A stretch of DNA of 64,000 nt, taken from NCBI RefSeq assembly GCF_025751585.1, contig NZ_JAOWKX010000001.1:434259-498258 (forward strand), in the 5' to 3' direction. This document shows, in pieces, positions 28,117 through 38,112 of this stretch; position 1 is the stretch's first letter, and each line of letters starts with the position of its first letter. Under the pieces are notes generated by a model. The model searched no databases, was not told the origin of the DNA, and was given only the letters and a program-made list of their open reading frames with translations. The translations under genes were made by a program, and so were the position numbers. Source of the stretch: Fluctibacter corallii. Its GTDB lineage: Bacteria > Pseudomonadota > Gammaproteobacteria > Enterobacterales > Alteromonadaceae.

Positions 28117-29928
28117 TTAGCTTAGTGTATTTTGCCCAGCCATTACAGTCACTGCATGCCCTCTTTCACTGTTCACTTCATACGCCTGTGATTTGATCGA
28201 CGACACGTAATGCCACTCTGCAAGCGCACGATCTTTTGAAAATGTCACCGTTAAGTAACCGCGATCCACAAGATTGGTATAACGTAAGTGATCGATTAAC
28301 ATGCTAATTACTTGCTCAGTCTGAGCAATGCCTTGTAGATCGGACACATCTAAATTTAAGTACGCTTCCATTCCAGGCGAAGAGACTGACGCAGTCGCAA
28401 ATTCAACACCTGCTTCAGCATTTGCGATTACAGGATTATTTGCATCTGTTATTAGGTTGCCCGCCCACCCATTGTGGGTGTCACCTGCCAGTACAACCAG
28501 ATTCTTATTCATTGCTTTCGAGGTAGCTAAAATGGTTTCACGCTCATAAGCATAACCATCCCACGCATCCAGATTGTAAGGAATCGTTGTCTCAACGCGC
28601 GCCCTCTCTGCAGCACTCACGGTAGGGTCGCCTGCAAGAATACGCCCTTTAATCGTGCCAAGTTCAACAAACAACTGATTGGCTGTCGCCACTACTTGAG
28701 CAGGGTCGCCACCTGCATCAATCGTTGCTTGAAGATTACCTAACATCATCATTACCTCAGCAGGTAACCACATTTTAGTCATTAAAACCTGTTGGCCTAA
28801 CACTTGCCACACCGCGCTCGATTGCTGCATATTGTCAGTTAACCAATTGAGCTGATCCGCGCCAAGAAGTGAACGATTACTATCACTTAAAGCACTCATG
28901 AAAGTCGCTTGCCCTGAAGGAGACTGTAAATCATAGTCACTGTAACTCAGTTGTTTATCTCGTGCGATCACACGCGTATCGAGCATGTATAAGCTAAGTA
29001 AGTCCCCAAATTCAAATTTGCGATAAATCATTTCTTGATTATCAACATCACGAATAGGCATCCACTCAAAGTACGCTTTTAATGCCGCTAGCTTGCGGTC
29101 ATCAAAACTACCTTCGCTGTCGTCATGATTTTGCGCACCATTACGCCATGTATCGTTTGTCACTTCATGATCATCCCATACGGTAATAAATGGAACGCCC
29201 TGATGCAGTGCCTGTAGCTGCGCGTCTGTACGATATAATGCATAGCGCTTACGGTAGTCATCCAGAGAAATAATTTCGCTGTTATTGTCTGTAGATAAGG
29301 TTCGTCCTAAAGACACAGCATCTTGGCTTGCATAGCCGTTTTCCCCATACTCGTATAAGTAATCGCCAAGGTGTAACACCGCATCAATATCGTCTCTTTT
29401 CGCCGCTTCACCATAAACATGAAAATAACCAGCAGGATAATTAGCACATGAGAAAACCGCTAACTTCACCTTGTCTACACTGCCCTCTGGTAGCGTTTTA
29501 GTTTCACCTATCGGTGATACCTGTTCATTTGAAGAAAAGCGATAATAATACGTCGTATTGGCATCCAAATTACGTACATCTACTTTAAGTGTAAAATCTG
29601 AGTCACGGGTCACTTGCGTGGTATCGTCATGCACAAGTTGCGTAAATGATGGGTCACGTGCTACTTCCCAGCGCACGTCGACGGCACTGACACTCGCTTC
29701 TGAAGGTGTAACCCGTGTCCAGATAATAACGCTGTCATTAAGGGGATCGCCACTGGCCACACCATGTTTGAAGCCTACATCGATATTGGAGTTGTCTGAT
29801 GGTGGGTTTTGATTAACAGCGTTATCATTGTCGTTATCAGACAAACACCCTGTTAACCCGAGAGAAATCACGGTTGCGCCAAATCCTGCCGCCGAGGCTT
29901 TTAGAAAGCTTCTTCTTGTTAATTTCAT
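28117..29928 (-). CDS. phoD: Alkaline phosphatase D (PhoD family)
   Basis: This 603-aa secreted phosphodiesterase/phosphatase frees phosphate from organic esters. The start at 29928 gives a twin-arginine signal TRRSFLKASAAGFGATVISL ending in a lipobox-like LTGC. An N-terminal PhoD domain (about 45-140) precedes the metallophosphatase domain with SCANYPAG, LHLGDYLYEYG, VWDDHEVTND and LAGDTHNGWAGNL metal-ligand motifs. TTGGAAC precedes the ATG. The upstream region holds a 64-65 bp tandem repeat array. Phosphate-starvation control is likely for the family, but no Pho box was recognised. Confidence 0.92.
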   Translation of the reverse strand: MKLTRRSFLKASAAGFGATVISLGLTGCLSDNDNDNAVNQNPPSDNSNIDVGFKHGVASGDPLNDSVIIWTRVTPSEASVSAVDVRWEVARDPSFTQLVHDDTTQVTRDSDFTLKVDVRNLDANTTYYYRFSSNEQVSPIGETKTLPEGSVDKVKLAVFSCANYPAGYFHVYGEAAKRDDIDAVLHLGDYLYEYGENGYASQDAVSLGRTLSTDNNSEIISLDDYRKRYALYRTDAQLQALHQGVPFITVWDDHEVTNDTWRNGAQNHDDSEGSFDDRKLAALKAYFEWMPIRDVDNQEMIYRKFEFGDLLSLYMLDTRVIARDKQLSYSDYDLQSPSGQATFMSALSDSNRSLLGADQLNWLTDNMQQSSAVWQVLGQQVLMTKMWLPAEVMMMLGNLQATIDAGGDPAQVVATANQLFVELGTIKGRILAGDPTVSAAERARVETTIPYNLDAWDGYAYERETILATSKAMNKNLVVLAGDTHNGWAGNLITDANNPVIANAEAGVEFATASVSSPGMEAYLNLDVSDLQGIAQTEQVISMLIDHLRYTNLVDRGYLTVTFSKDRALAEWHYVSSIKSQAYEVNSERGHAVTVMAGQNTLS

Positions 29929-30003
29929 GGTTTGTTCCAAGTAATTTGATAAAAACGAGAAGAATACTACCCCTATATGACAGGTATTTGAATACAGCAA
30001 AAA

Positions 30004-30478
30004 TGTGTGAAACAAAAAACAGAGCGCAGCGACATCTTAATATTGAACACATTTTTGCTTTCTCTCATGTGTGAAACAAAAAAGCTGAGCGCAGCGACAT
30101 CCCAATATTGAACACATTTTTGCTTTCCCTATGCGTGAAACAAAAAAGCTAAGCGCAGCGACATCCCAATATTGAACACATTTTTGCTTTCCCTCATGTG
30201 TGAAACAAAAAACAGAGCGCAGCGACATCCCAATATTGAACACATTTTTGCTTTCCCTCATGTGTGAAACAAAAAAGCTAAGCACAGCGACATCTCAATA
30301 TTGAATACATTTTTGCTTTCCCTCATGTGTGAAACAAAAAAGCTAAGCACAGCGACATCTCAATATTGAATACATTTTTGCTTTCCCTCATGTGTGAAAC
30401 AAAAAAGCTAAGCACAGCGACATCTCAATATTGAACACATTTTTGCTTTCCCTCATGTGTGAAACAAAAAAGCTGAGC
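30004..30478. repeat. Tandem repeat array, 64-65 bp units, seven full copies plus one partial
   Basis: Units begin TGTGTGAAACAAAAAA and contain AGCGCAGCGACATC then CAATATTGAACACATTTTTG. Copies start at 30004, 30068, 30132, 30197, 30261, 30326 and 30391; an eighth breaks off at about 30478. Two variants follow the A-run: CAGAGC (copies 1 and 4) and GCTGAGC/GCTAAGC. Neighbouring copies 5, 6 and 7 are nearly identical, a sign of recent expansion. ATGTGT and ACACAT at the ends can pair. The units lack the separate spacers of a CRISPR array. The array lies between the lipoprotein stop and the phoD start, both minus strand. Confidence 0.92.
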
Positions 30479-30617
30479 GAGAGGATGCCGCACTGCTTTG
30501 TTCTCTTCACAGATGTGTTTACAAGAAGGCCAAGAGCCCGAAATAACTTCGGGCTCTTTCAATTAATCTGCGGATTTGAGTCACCTTGTGAGAAGGTGAA
30601 GCCACCCCGAGGGTAGA
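30479..30617. other. Gap between repeat array and lipoprotein gene
   Basis: Unique sequence after the broken eighth copy. It contains the hairpin at 30532-30558 and nothing else I can name. Confidence 0.5.
30532..30558. terminator. Hairpin terminator after the large lipoprotein gene
   Basis: AAGAGCCCGAA (30532-30542) and TTCGGGCTCTT (30548-30558) form a perfect 11-bp stem with a 5-base loop. Short T tracts follow on the plus strand; on the minus strand, the direction of the lipoprotein gene, the tail is only moderately T-rich. Confidence 0.65.
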
Positions 30618-33600
30618 TTAATTGATACTGACATGCTCTATTGCACTTATCCCATTATGCGTAGTGATAACATGCAAAGTTGAACCTACAGTAATTAGGT
30701 GAGTGACATCAGATCGTTCAATAACACGAATTTGTTCGTGAGTTTGTAAGTCAAAAACAATCAAGCGATCATCGTACAAAGCAACATATTGATTTAGTCT
30801 TTCGTTAAACACAAGATCTCGGATTTGCCCAGAAATGGTATTCACTACCCGTTGCTGAACTAAATTAATAACCATACCGTTCTCTACGATCACAGTAGTT
30901 TCGTCTGCTGACAACCAAGAAGAGCTACCTTCATAATCTTCGCTAATATGCTCTTTGGTTTCGTCGACAAAGAAAACATTATCTGGCGCTTTATCAGCAC
31001 CCAGCTTTAAGATAAGACTCTCAAATTTTTCGGTACCGAAATAATCTAAGCCAGAAACAAATAGTGAATTTGCTTGCTTAGAAAAATGCAGAGTGCTCGC
31101 GATTGCACCATCCACAAAACACGCTTCATCTGATATGGGAACACCAGTCTTAGCATCTATTTCACAAAATGTTGTAGAAATCCCGCTTGAATATAGCAAT
31201 GTATTGTCTGTAAGTGGTTCCAGATCGAACGCTGCGGTTTCTAAAGGCACAACATATGTCTGTACACCCGAATTCAGGTCTATGGTCGCTAACTGCCCTA
31301 AATACGGTCGCTGGAAAGTGCCATGCAGAGGCGAATTTGCGGTAGGCAGTTCTACTTCAGAAAGCGCAATATGAAGAAAAGCCTTGTCAGATGAAAAGGT
31401 CATTTTTTGAGGAATATATTGAAACTGAAAATAGTGTTCAACCAAGCCTGAATTCAAGCCTACAAGGTAGACACGCTTGTCTTTTCTCGACGAAACGTAA
31501 AGCACCTGTCGCTCTTCATCAAAAAGCAACTCACTAACCGCAAACTCAAACTGATAGGGGGTAGTGTCGAGCACGGGGACACCTGACACCAAACGGTCTG
31601 AGACATCTATCGGCTTAGTTACGCTATCTGTCATACCCTTTTCGTTACGAACCTCCAATGTTACATGATGCTTACCAGCCACCTGGAAGAGATAACTTAA
31701 TTGATTAGACTCTGTGTACTCGGTGTCCCACAAACCATCACTATTTACGTCCCATCGATAAACAAGGCGATCTTCCGCCCCATTATTGTGACTACCCGAC
31801 GCGTCAAACAAATGCTTAACATATCCATTTTCAATTCTGAATTGTACTGAGAAATCAGCAGTGGGTTTGAGGGATTGGCCATACTCGGGATCTAGATGAT
31901 TTAGCACGCTAAAGTCTAATTTACCTTGCTCACTGTGTTGTAGTCGTAATAAACCGTCCTCTGTCAATACAATACGTTGAGCATTGACATTATCTATTTG
32001 CCCTAACAAAAATAAATTGTCTGAATTGTAATACCTCACTCCGCCTGACGAATCCAATACAAACATGAGTTTATTTTCCTCATCGAATGCGATATCTACA
32101 ATCGTTTCATCGTTTAACACCAACGCAGATAAATAGCGGGTAGGCTTTGAAGATGCGCTTGTGGTGAGATGTCCAAACTCATCAAAAATTTGCGCACCAT
32201 TCGGTGACACCCACATATTTCTTTCAGAGGCGATGTAGTGTGCAAAATCATCTTTAAATTGAATAGCGATATCTTGATCGGTCAATGTACCGTAAGCGAT
32301 CCGAAATTCAGCTTCATTTGGATCCTGACTATCTGCCAAAACAACATTTGAATAAAAGAGTTGATCATCTTGTGGGAAAAACACTTGCGTTCCCCAAATA
32401 TCAAAAACATGAGATAAATCGCTCTGTCGCGAGATATGTCTGAGCTCTGGTGCGCCTGTGTCTAGATTGAGTAAATGTAGCTGATTGAACTCTGTTGCCA
32501 CAGCGAGAACATGCTGTTGAATCACCTGTAATTGCGAAATATAAACAGGGGCGGCGTATACATTTGTTATCGTCGTAGATTCAAGATCAATTGTTACAAC
32601 GTAATTTTCAGCCCCCTTGGATATGCTATCTTTATTTGAGTAAAAATACGGGGTTTTAGCACTGCCATCAAATGGCGTATCACTTATACTGATCAAAAGA
32701 CGGTTTTGATCGGGAGTGAGTGATATAACCTCTGGTGTTAGGGCAAAATCAATATAATGCTCAGCAATTAGCGTTTTCGCATTCATAAAGTACAAGCGTT
32801 TCGCGTTTGAATCTAACACATAAAGTGTATTGCGAGTGCTATCATATATACTTTGTTCCAGAGCACTCCCACCTATTTCTGAAACAGGCTTGTTGATTGA
32901 GCGAACAGCAAATTGCGCTGACTCGATCGGCACATTTACATGCACTGAGCTTACCTGATTCATGCCATTTTTAATTTGCAAATAGATGCTTTTTTCACCA
33001 GGTGCTACATAACGAATATTCATCTTTGGATCAGACGAAAACTCGGTATTCCAGATTACGATGTTTTCTACCGTGTCCAGATATCCCCAACGATACATTA
33101 AGGTTTCATTATTATTAGGATTATTAGTATCGATTGCTGATAATTGCACGTGATAGGAAGACGTTTCTCTGTCGGTAATTACAGAATATTTAATTTGAGG
33201 TTGAGGCACAGTATTGCCATTACAGCTTTCACACGCTAGTAAGCGTTTTGCTATGTAACCTTGCTGATTTTCGTTTTGGCCAATTTGGTAGAGCATTTCA
33301 TCTACAACGGTGATGTCTTTCGTCGTTTCATCAATGGCTTCTTGCTTAACCACCTCAAATGATTCAAGGTCAAAATAATGTAACGTCGAGTCAATCGATA
33401 GAGCAATACCCAAGTGGTTATTGAGATCATAGCTTATTGATTGAACCTCACTAATATTAGGCAATTGACCTTTCTCTTGTAGTGACTCAACATCGTAAAT
33501 CACGCCGCGTTCAGAGATAAAATGAGACTCTGTAGGTAGTACCCAAACTCGGTTAATATCACTTATTTTTGACCTAGCGATTTCTTCATAAGTGTTTCCG

Positions 33601-34958
33601 ACACGTCGGTAAGAAACAACATCTTTACTCAAACGCTTTATCTCATCTTGAGAGAGATCTAACTCCTCATAAAAGCCAGAATGAAGCCAATAATCCACTA
33701 GCGTCGATTTGGATTGAGAAAATGCCACACCGTGGATGTAAGAATACGGCAGTGTTTGTCTCGTTTCTTTTTGAGAAACATCATAAAAATACATCTGACC
33801 GCTGTAATTATCAGGACGACCAAAAAATAATGTATCTCTACCAAGCCATTTTAAATTTCTAAGAGAATACCGCGCACTTTCATTGCTAACGTCTACACGC
33901 GTTTTTTCAAAGCTACTGAGGTTAATAGAAAACAATTGATCTGGGCCAGTATCACCTATGGTGCTCACATAGATGATCCCTTTCGCTTCGTGAGCAGTGA
34001 GTGAAGTAGGCGTTTGGTCAAATTGAACATCTCCTACCACCATACCTGTATTCAAACGATATGCTTTCAGAGACTTTGTATTTTTGTTTAACGTGACAAC
34101 ATATCCTGACACTGGCAGTAACGTATATTCATCGAACTCGCCCAAGGTAAATTTCAATTCAGACTGTTCATCTTCTATATCTAAAACGCCATCGTTGTCA
34201 TCATCATTGTCTGTGTCATTTGCAAGCCCATCATGATCAAAATCATTGAGTGCGAACGTACTCCAAGGGAAGCCATCTTTTTCATCTAAAATGCCATCAT
34301 TATCATCATCGGTATCATCCCTATTCACTATGCCATCTAAATCACTATCAAGCTGTACCGAATTGTTCATTGACTCCATGAAAGTTAATAATGCTTCATT
34401 AGCATCAACCAACTCTACGTTGCTAACGCCACTATTCGACATCAAAGACGTGTATATCCATTCAAATTCTGTAACAGACTCCAAGAGATGCTGGCGTGTT
34501 ATGCCCGCTTTAGAGATGGCTTCTACTCTTTTACTAGCGAGATTCACTGAATCATGAACATCCCCATCATCATCAAGTGTATATAACAGTCTAACTAAAT
34601 TAATAACATGCGGATCGGCATGATTTACCGTATTAAAAATATCAAGTGGAGTAATTGTATCCTTAGCTGGCGTGTCAGGAAGCACAATATCTGCAATGTT
34701 GAAACTAATTTTCGTTCCCGGCGTATACGAAAAGCGCCCTTGACTATCTGTTTTACCAGAGAATCCATCAGATGTCGTATATTCGACACCGACTACAGGA
34801 GCGCTGGAAAACACACCATAAACACGTTCTTTTTGTGTAGGTTGTGAATCATCTGGTAAGGGTTCATTTGTAGAGCTACCACCACCGCAGCCAGACAATA
34901 TAAGAGCAAGAAAGAAAGATGAGCACCAACGGGTTGGTAAAACGGAATTCTTCCACAT
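30618..34958 (-). CDS. Large secreted lipoprotein with TSP3 calcium repeats, beta-propeller-like and PKD regions
   Basis: This 1446-aa protein starts with a lipoprotein signal (lipobox ILSGCGGGSS near residue 22). Residues about 205-268 are thrombospondin type-3-like Asp-rich calcium repeats (DLDGIVNRDDTDDDNDGILD and DFDHDGLANDTDNDDDNDGV). Most of the rest is repeated beta-strand blades with motifs such as ALEQSIYDSTRNTLYVLDS and VSELLFDEERQVLYVSSRK, suggesting two or more beta-propellers, and a PKD-type domain lies near 1035-1115 (DASGSHNNGAEDRLVYRWDV). ATG 34958 is chosen for the lipobox; an ORF start at 35006 exists. Probably a cell-surface binding or adhesion protein. Function inferred. 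Confidence 0.8.
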   Translation of the reverse strand: MWKNSVLPTRWCSSFFLALILSGCGGGSSTNEPLPDDSQPTQKERVYGVFSSAPVVGVEYTTSDGFSGKTDSQGRFSYTPGTKISFNIADIVLPDTPAKDTITPLDIFNTVNHADPHVINLVRLLYTLDDDGDVHDSVNLASKRVEAISKAGITRQHLLESVTEFEWIYTSLMSNSGVSNVELVDANEALLTFMESMNNSVQLDSDLDGIVNRDDTDDDNDGILDEKDGFPWSTFALNDFDHDGLANDTDNDDDNDGVLDIEDEQSELKFTLGEFDEYTLLPVSGYVVTLNKNTKSLKAYRLNTGMVVGDVQFDQTPTSLTAHEAKGIIYVSTIGDTGPDQLFSINLSSFEKTRVDVSNESARYSLRNLKWLGRDTLFFGRPDNYSGQMYFYDVSQKETRQTLPYSYIHGVAFSQSKSTLVDYWLHSGFYEELDLSQDEIKRLSKDVVSYRRVGNTYEEIARSKISDINRVWVLPTESHFISERGVIYDVESLQEKGQLPNISEVQSISYDLNNHLGIALSIDSTLHYFDLESFEVVKQEAIDETTKDITVVDEMLYQIGQNENQQGYIAKRLLACESCNGNTVPQPQIKYSVITDRETSSYHVQLSAIDTNNPNNNETLMYRWGYLDTVENIVIWNTEFSSDPKMNIRYVAPGEKSIYLQIKNGMNQVSSVHVNVPIESAQFAVRSINKPVSEIGGSALEQSIYDSTRNTLYVLDSNAKRLYFMNAKTLIAEHYIDFALTPEVISLTPDQNRLLISISDTPFDGSAKTPYFYSNKDSISKGAENYVVTIDLESTTITNVYAAPVYISQLQVIQQHVLAVATEFNQLHLLNLDTGAPELRHISRQSDLSHVFDIWGTQVFFPQDDQLFYSNVVLADSQDPNEAEFRIAYGTLTDQDIAIQFKDDFAHYIASERNMWVSPNGAQIFDEFGHLTTSASSKPTRYLSALVLNDETIVDIAFDEENKLMFVLDSSGGVRYYNSDNLFLLGQIDNVNAQRIVLTEDGLLRLQHSEQGKLDFSVLNHLDPEYGQSLKPTADFSVQFRIENGYVKHLFDASGSHNNGAEDRLVYRWDVNSDGLWDTEYTESNQLSYLFQVAGKHHVTLEVRNEKGMTDSVTKPIDVSDRLVSGVPVLDTTPYQFEFAVSELLFDEERQVLYVSSRKDKRVYLVGLNSGLVEHYFQFQYIPQKMTFSSDKAFLHIALSEVELPTANSPLHGTFQRPYLGQLATIDLNSGVQTYVVPLETAAFDLEPLTDNTLLYSSGISTTFCEIDAKTGVPISDEACFVDGAIASTLHFSKQANSLFVSGLDYFGTEKFESLILKLGADKAPDNVFFVDETKEHISEDYEGSSSWLSADETTVIVENGMVINLVQQRVVNTISGQIRDLVFNERLNQYVALYDDRLIVFDLQTHEQIRVIERSDVTHLITVGSTLHVITTHNGISAIEHVSIN

Positions 34959-35140
34959 GTTAATACAGTTCCTTTGTTTGCGTAAAAATCGCCGCGATAA
35001 TAACAAAAAAAATAGAACAACTGTACAAAATGAATCTTTTCAGCTTCGTCTGTTGAATTTATTTAAGACAAGTTCACGTTAAGCAAGCGGTTTCAAAGGG
35101 CAACAAATCTAAGTACATTTTGAACATTGAGCATTGTGAT

Positions 35141-35785
35141 TCAAATCATCCCCTGTTCTATCGCTTTCAGCACAGCACGAGTGCGATCCCTGACACCTAA
35201 TTTTGATAGAACATTAGATACTTGATTTTTAACGGTTCCTTCAGATTTAAACATGATATTGGAAATTTCTTTGTTACTGCATCCGGCAGCCATTAAACGA
35301 AGAATCTCTTTTTCTTTTTCGCTCAACGGCTCTGGTTGGCTCGCACTTTCAAAGTCGACTTTATGTGACTTCAAACCTCGAACCACCCGCTCTGTTATCG
35401 CAGGTTGAATCAAGCTCTTTCCGCTGTGGACAGCCTCAATCCCTTCCACCAACGTTTCCAGTGACACATCTTTTAATAGGTATCCTTTTGCGCCTTTACT
35501 AACCGCTTCCATGACCAACTGATGATCATCAAAGGTTGTAAGCATTATAACTGGCGGCGCTGACGCTAGCGTTTGAAGCTTCTCTACAGCTTCAATACCA
35601 CTCATTTCTGGCATTTGAATATCCATCAAAACCACATCAGGTTGCAATTCATTTATTTTTTCAAGCGCATCAATACCATTTTGCGCTTCCCCTACAATCG
35701 TCAGTTTGTCGGAAAGTGCTAATAAACTTCTTATCCCTAAACGCACCAGCGTTTGATCATCTACCAATAAAACGCGAATACTCAT
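35141..35785 (-). CDS. NarL/FixJ family response regulator
   Basis: This 214-aa protein has a receiver domain (phospho-acceptor Asp55 in VVLMDIQMPEMSG, conserved Lys in KGYLLKD) and a C-terminal LuxR-type helix-turn-helix (SEKEKEILRLMAAGCSNKEI near residue 152). It is a DNA-binding transcription regulator. Its start overlaps the end of the histidine kinase gene by 4 bp, so the two form a two-component system. The genes it controls are not shown by the sequence; the adjacent lipoprotein is one candidate. Confidence 0.94.
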   Translation of the reverse strand: MSIRVLLVDDQTLVRLGIRSLLALSDKLTIVGEAQNGIDALEKINELQPDVVLMDIQMPEMSGIEAVEKLQTLASAPPVIMLTTFDDHQLVMEAVSKGAKGYLLKDVSLETLVEGIEAVHSGKSLIQPAITERVVRGLKSHKVDFESASQPEPLSEKEKEILRLMAAGCSNKEISNIMFKSEGTVKNQVSNVLSKLGVRDRTRAVLKAIEQGMI

Positions 35786-36918
35786 ACTTCCCTCGGAATC
35801 ATCAATGTGGTTAAAAATCCATTGGCTTGCATCTCAAACGATGCTGTACCGCTAATCGCCTTCATTCGCTCGATAACCCCTGTTAAACCATTTCCTTGAA
35901 CAAATGCTTTATGTGAACCACCGTTATCTTTTAGTACCACTTCAATAGCATTGTGGTGATTGCTTATGCTCACAGAAAAAGAAGAAGCATGACTGTGTTT
36001 CAAACTGTTGGTGATGCTCTCCTGAACACACTTGATAATTGCATCCGCAACGTCAACGTTATCAATGACGACAGTTTCATCATAGTCTAATTGCACATCG
36101 AGCTTTGGCACGTGCTTAATAATGCCTTCAATCGCACCTCGTAATTGTATCGTCGATTTCTCACGGATCTCAGACACCGCTTCTCGCACATCACTTAGTA
36201 ACAATTTTGCCAAACCATGGCACTCATCCACTTTTTCCTTTACTTGTCCATTTGAAATGCGTGATGCGACCTGTAAGTTGATCGTCATTGCAGTAAGATG
36301 ATGCCCAAGAAGATCATGAATATTTCGAGCGATTCTAACACGCTCAGCCTGCTTTCCGGCCTCACTTAACAGAGCCTGCGTAGCAAGCAATTCTCTGTTA
36401 AGTTGTTCAGCCTTCTCTCTCGCTTTTTCTTCGCGCTGGGCCATGCCTACCATGCCTAAAGCAAACAAGTTAAATGTCCAAAACAAAATACTGTTGGTGA
36501 GAACAAAGTTCATTTCCCAGTAATAGGTGTACACCAGGTAATGTATAGACGCTAAAAAAGGAGAGATTAAAATGGCCCCTCGAAGCCCCATAAAATGAGG
36601 AAGTACTGCACTCCAAATCACCATTAATATCGCAATATAGATAACGGGAAGAACAAAATACAGTGCGACACAACATGCAAAAGATAGGAGCACGAAAGTT
36701 AGGCGAGTTTCATCATCATGTTTGTAATCAGTTTCTCTTACAGCGAAAATAAAGGCAACAATATAAATTAGCAAAAGTGACAACGGCACCACGATTTCTC
36801 GCCAAGCGATGCCATCTTCAGACACAAACATTTGTAGCGAGTTGACCGATACCACCAGCCACGTAAGTATGGCTACGCTTTTTTCAGCGGAGAGATAATT
36901 TTTATAAAAATCAGTCAT
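35782..36918 (-). CDS. DesK-type sensor histidine kinase (HisKA_3)
   Basis: This 378-aa membrane kinase has about five or six hydrophobic segments in residues 15-165, a short coiled coil, then the HisKA_3 phospho-acceptor in RIARNIHDLLGHHLTAM and a HATPase domain (ESITNSLKHSHASS, LKDNGGSHKAFVQGNGL). ATG 36918 is used; ATG 36966 would add 16 residues. No extracellular sensor domain is visible, so it may sense membrane state, as DesK does; this is inference. It forms an operon with the response regulator through a 4-bp overlap. Confidence 0.9.
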   Translation of the reverse strand: MTDFYKNYLSAEKSVAILTWLVVSVNSLQMFVSEDGIAWREIVVPLSLLLIYIVAFIFAVRETDYKHDDETRLTFVLLSFACCVALYFVLPVIYIAILMVIWSAVLPHFMGLRGAILISPFLASIHYLVYTYYWEMNFVLTNSILFWTFNLFALGMVGMAQREEKAREKAEQLNRELLATQALLSEAGKQAERVRIARNIHDLLGHHLTAMTINLQVASRISNGQVKEKVDECHGLAKLLLSDVREAVSEIREKSTIQLRGAIEGIIKHVPKLDVQLDYDETVVIDNVDVADAIIKCVQESITNSLKHSHASSFSVSISNHHNAIEVVLKDNGGSHKAFVQGNGLTGVIERMKAISGTASFEMQANGFLTTLMIPREV

Positions 36919-37142
36919 ATAATTGATTTTCAATTCTGTAATACATAGGGCTGGAGTATCCTTCATTTACATGAAAAAGCAAATAGGCCAAAAGTCATGT
37001 GTGCTTCTACTACCGAGCCAGCCGAAAACAGAAAAAACGAAACTAACCAACGGTTTTTACTATATTTTTTCACTCCCCTTGAAATATGCTAGTCACAACG
37101 CAAGATCTGGAGTAATCACGTATTTTTAAGGTTGGAACGGTT

Positions 37143-38105
37143 TTGACGATTAAACTGGGCATAGTGATGGATCCCATCCACACGATAAACATCAAAAAAG
37201 ACACGAGTTTTGCTATGTTGCTAGAAGCACAATCGCGAGACTATTCCTTGTTTTATATTGAGATGAATGACCTCTACTTAGATAACGGAGCACCAAAGGC
37301 CAGCATGCGAAGCTTGTCTGTAGAGCGCAATGCTGAAAAATGGTTTTCACTTGGTGAAATAGAAGAGAGAGATTTGGCTGACCTTGATGTTATTTTAATG
37401 CGCAAAGATCCGCCTTTCGACAGCGAATTTCTTTATGCCACACAGATGTTTGAATTAGCAGAAATGTCAGGTACATTGGTGGTGAATAAAGCGTCAAGTT
37501 TACGTGATTTTAACGAAAAACTGTTTACATCCTGGTTCCCTCATCTCATACCAGATACGCTTGTAACACGTGATCCTAATCGTATAAGAGCATTTCATTC
37601 CAAGCACAAAGACATTATCTGTAAACCGCTGGATGGTATGGGTGGCGCGTCAATATTTAGGGTTAAGGAAGATGGCAATAACCTCGGTGTAATAATCGAA
37701 ACCCTAACCCAACTGGGTAAACGCTACGCGATGTTCCAACGTTATATGCCCGAAATTAAAGACGGTGATAAACGCATTCTTATTGTTGATGGACAGGTGG
37801 TGCCATATAGCCTTGCCCGCCTTCCTTCGCAAGGTGAAACACGAGGTAATTTAGCAGCAGGCGGCAAAGGCCGACCTCAACCACTTTCCGAAAGTGACCA
37901 GGCACTAGCAGAAGAAATCGCACCACTTTTAGTCGAAAAAGGTCTACTCTTTGTAGGGTTAGATGTAATTGGCGATCGAATTACAGAAATTAATGTCACA
38001 AGCCCTACATGCGTACAAGAAATCGAAGCCGCGTACGACATTTCCATCACGGGTATGCTGTTTGACGCAATAGAATCGCGTCTCGAAAAATCAGGAGTCA
38101 AGTAA
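37143..38105 (+). CDS. gshB: Glutathione synthetase
   Basis: This 320-aa ATP-grasp ligase adds glycine to gamma-glutamylcysteine. MTIKLGIVMDPIHTINIKKD at the N-terminus, KPLDGMGGASIFR near residue 162 and EINVTSPTCVQEIE near 282 are typical. The start is TTG: the ORF has no earlier ATG, and the E. coli protein begins at the same place, so TTG 37143 with GGAACGG upstream is preferred to the internal ATG at 37167. yqgE follows 7 bp downstream, and ruvX overlaps yqgE: the conserved gshB-yqgE-yqgF operon. Confidence 0.95.
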   Translation: MTIKLGIVMDPIHTINIKKDTSFAMLLEAQSRDYSLFYIEMNDLYLDNGAPKASMRSLSVERNAEKWFSLGEIEERDLADLDVILMRKDPPFDSEFLYATQMFELAEMSGTLVVNKASSLRDFNEKLFTSWFPHLIPDTLVTRDPNRIRAFHSKHKDIICKPLDGMGGASIFRVKEDGNNLGVIIETLTQLGKRYAMFQRYMPEIKDGDKRILIVDGQVVPYSLARLPSQGETRGNLAAGGKGRPQPLSESDQALAEEIAPLLVEKGLLFVGLDVIGDRITEINVTSPTCVQEIEAAYDISITGMLFDAIESRLEKSGVK

Positions 38106-38112
38106 CACCATC

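Noticed and set aside
30037..30285. 82-aa minus-strand ORF across the tandem repeats
   Set aside because: It is only the repeat read through an open frame; it has no ribosome site and no protein-like conservation.
30004..30478. CRISPR array
   Set aside because: Units are contiguous 64-65 bp repeats with no unique spacers, and no cas genes are present.
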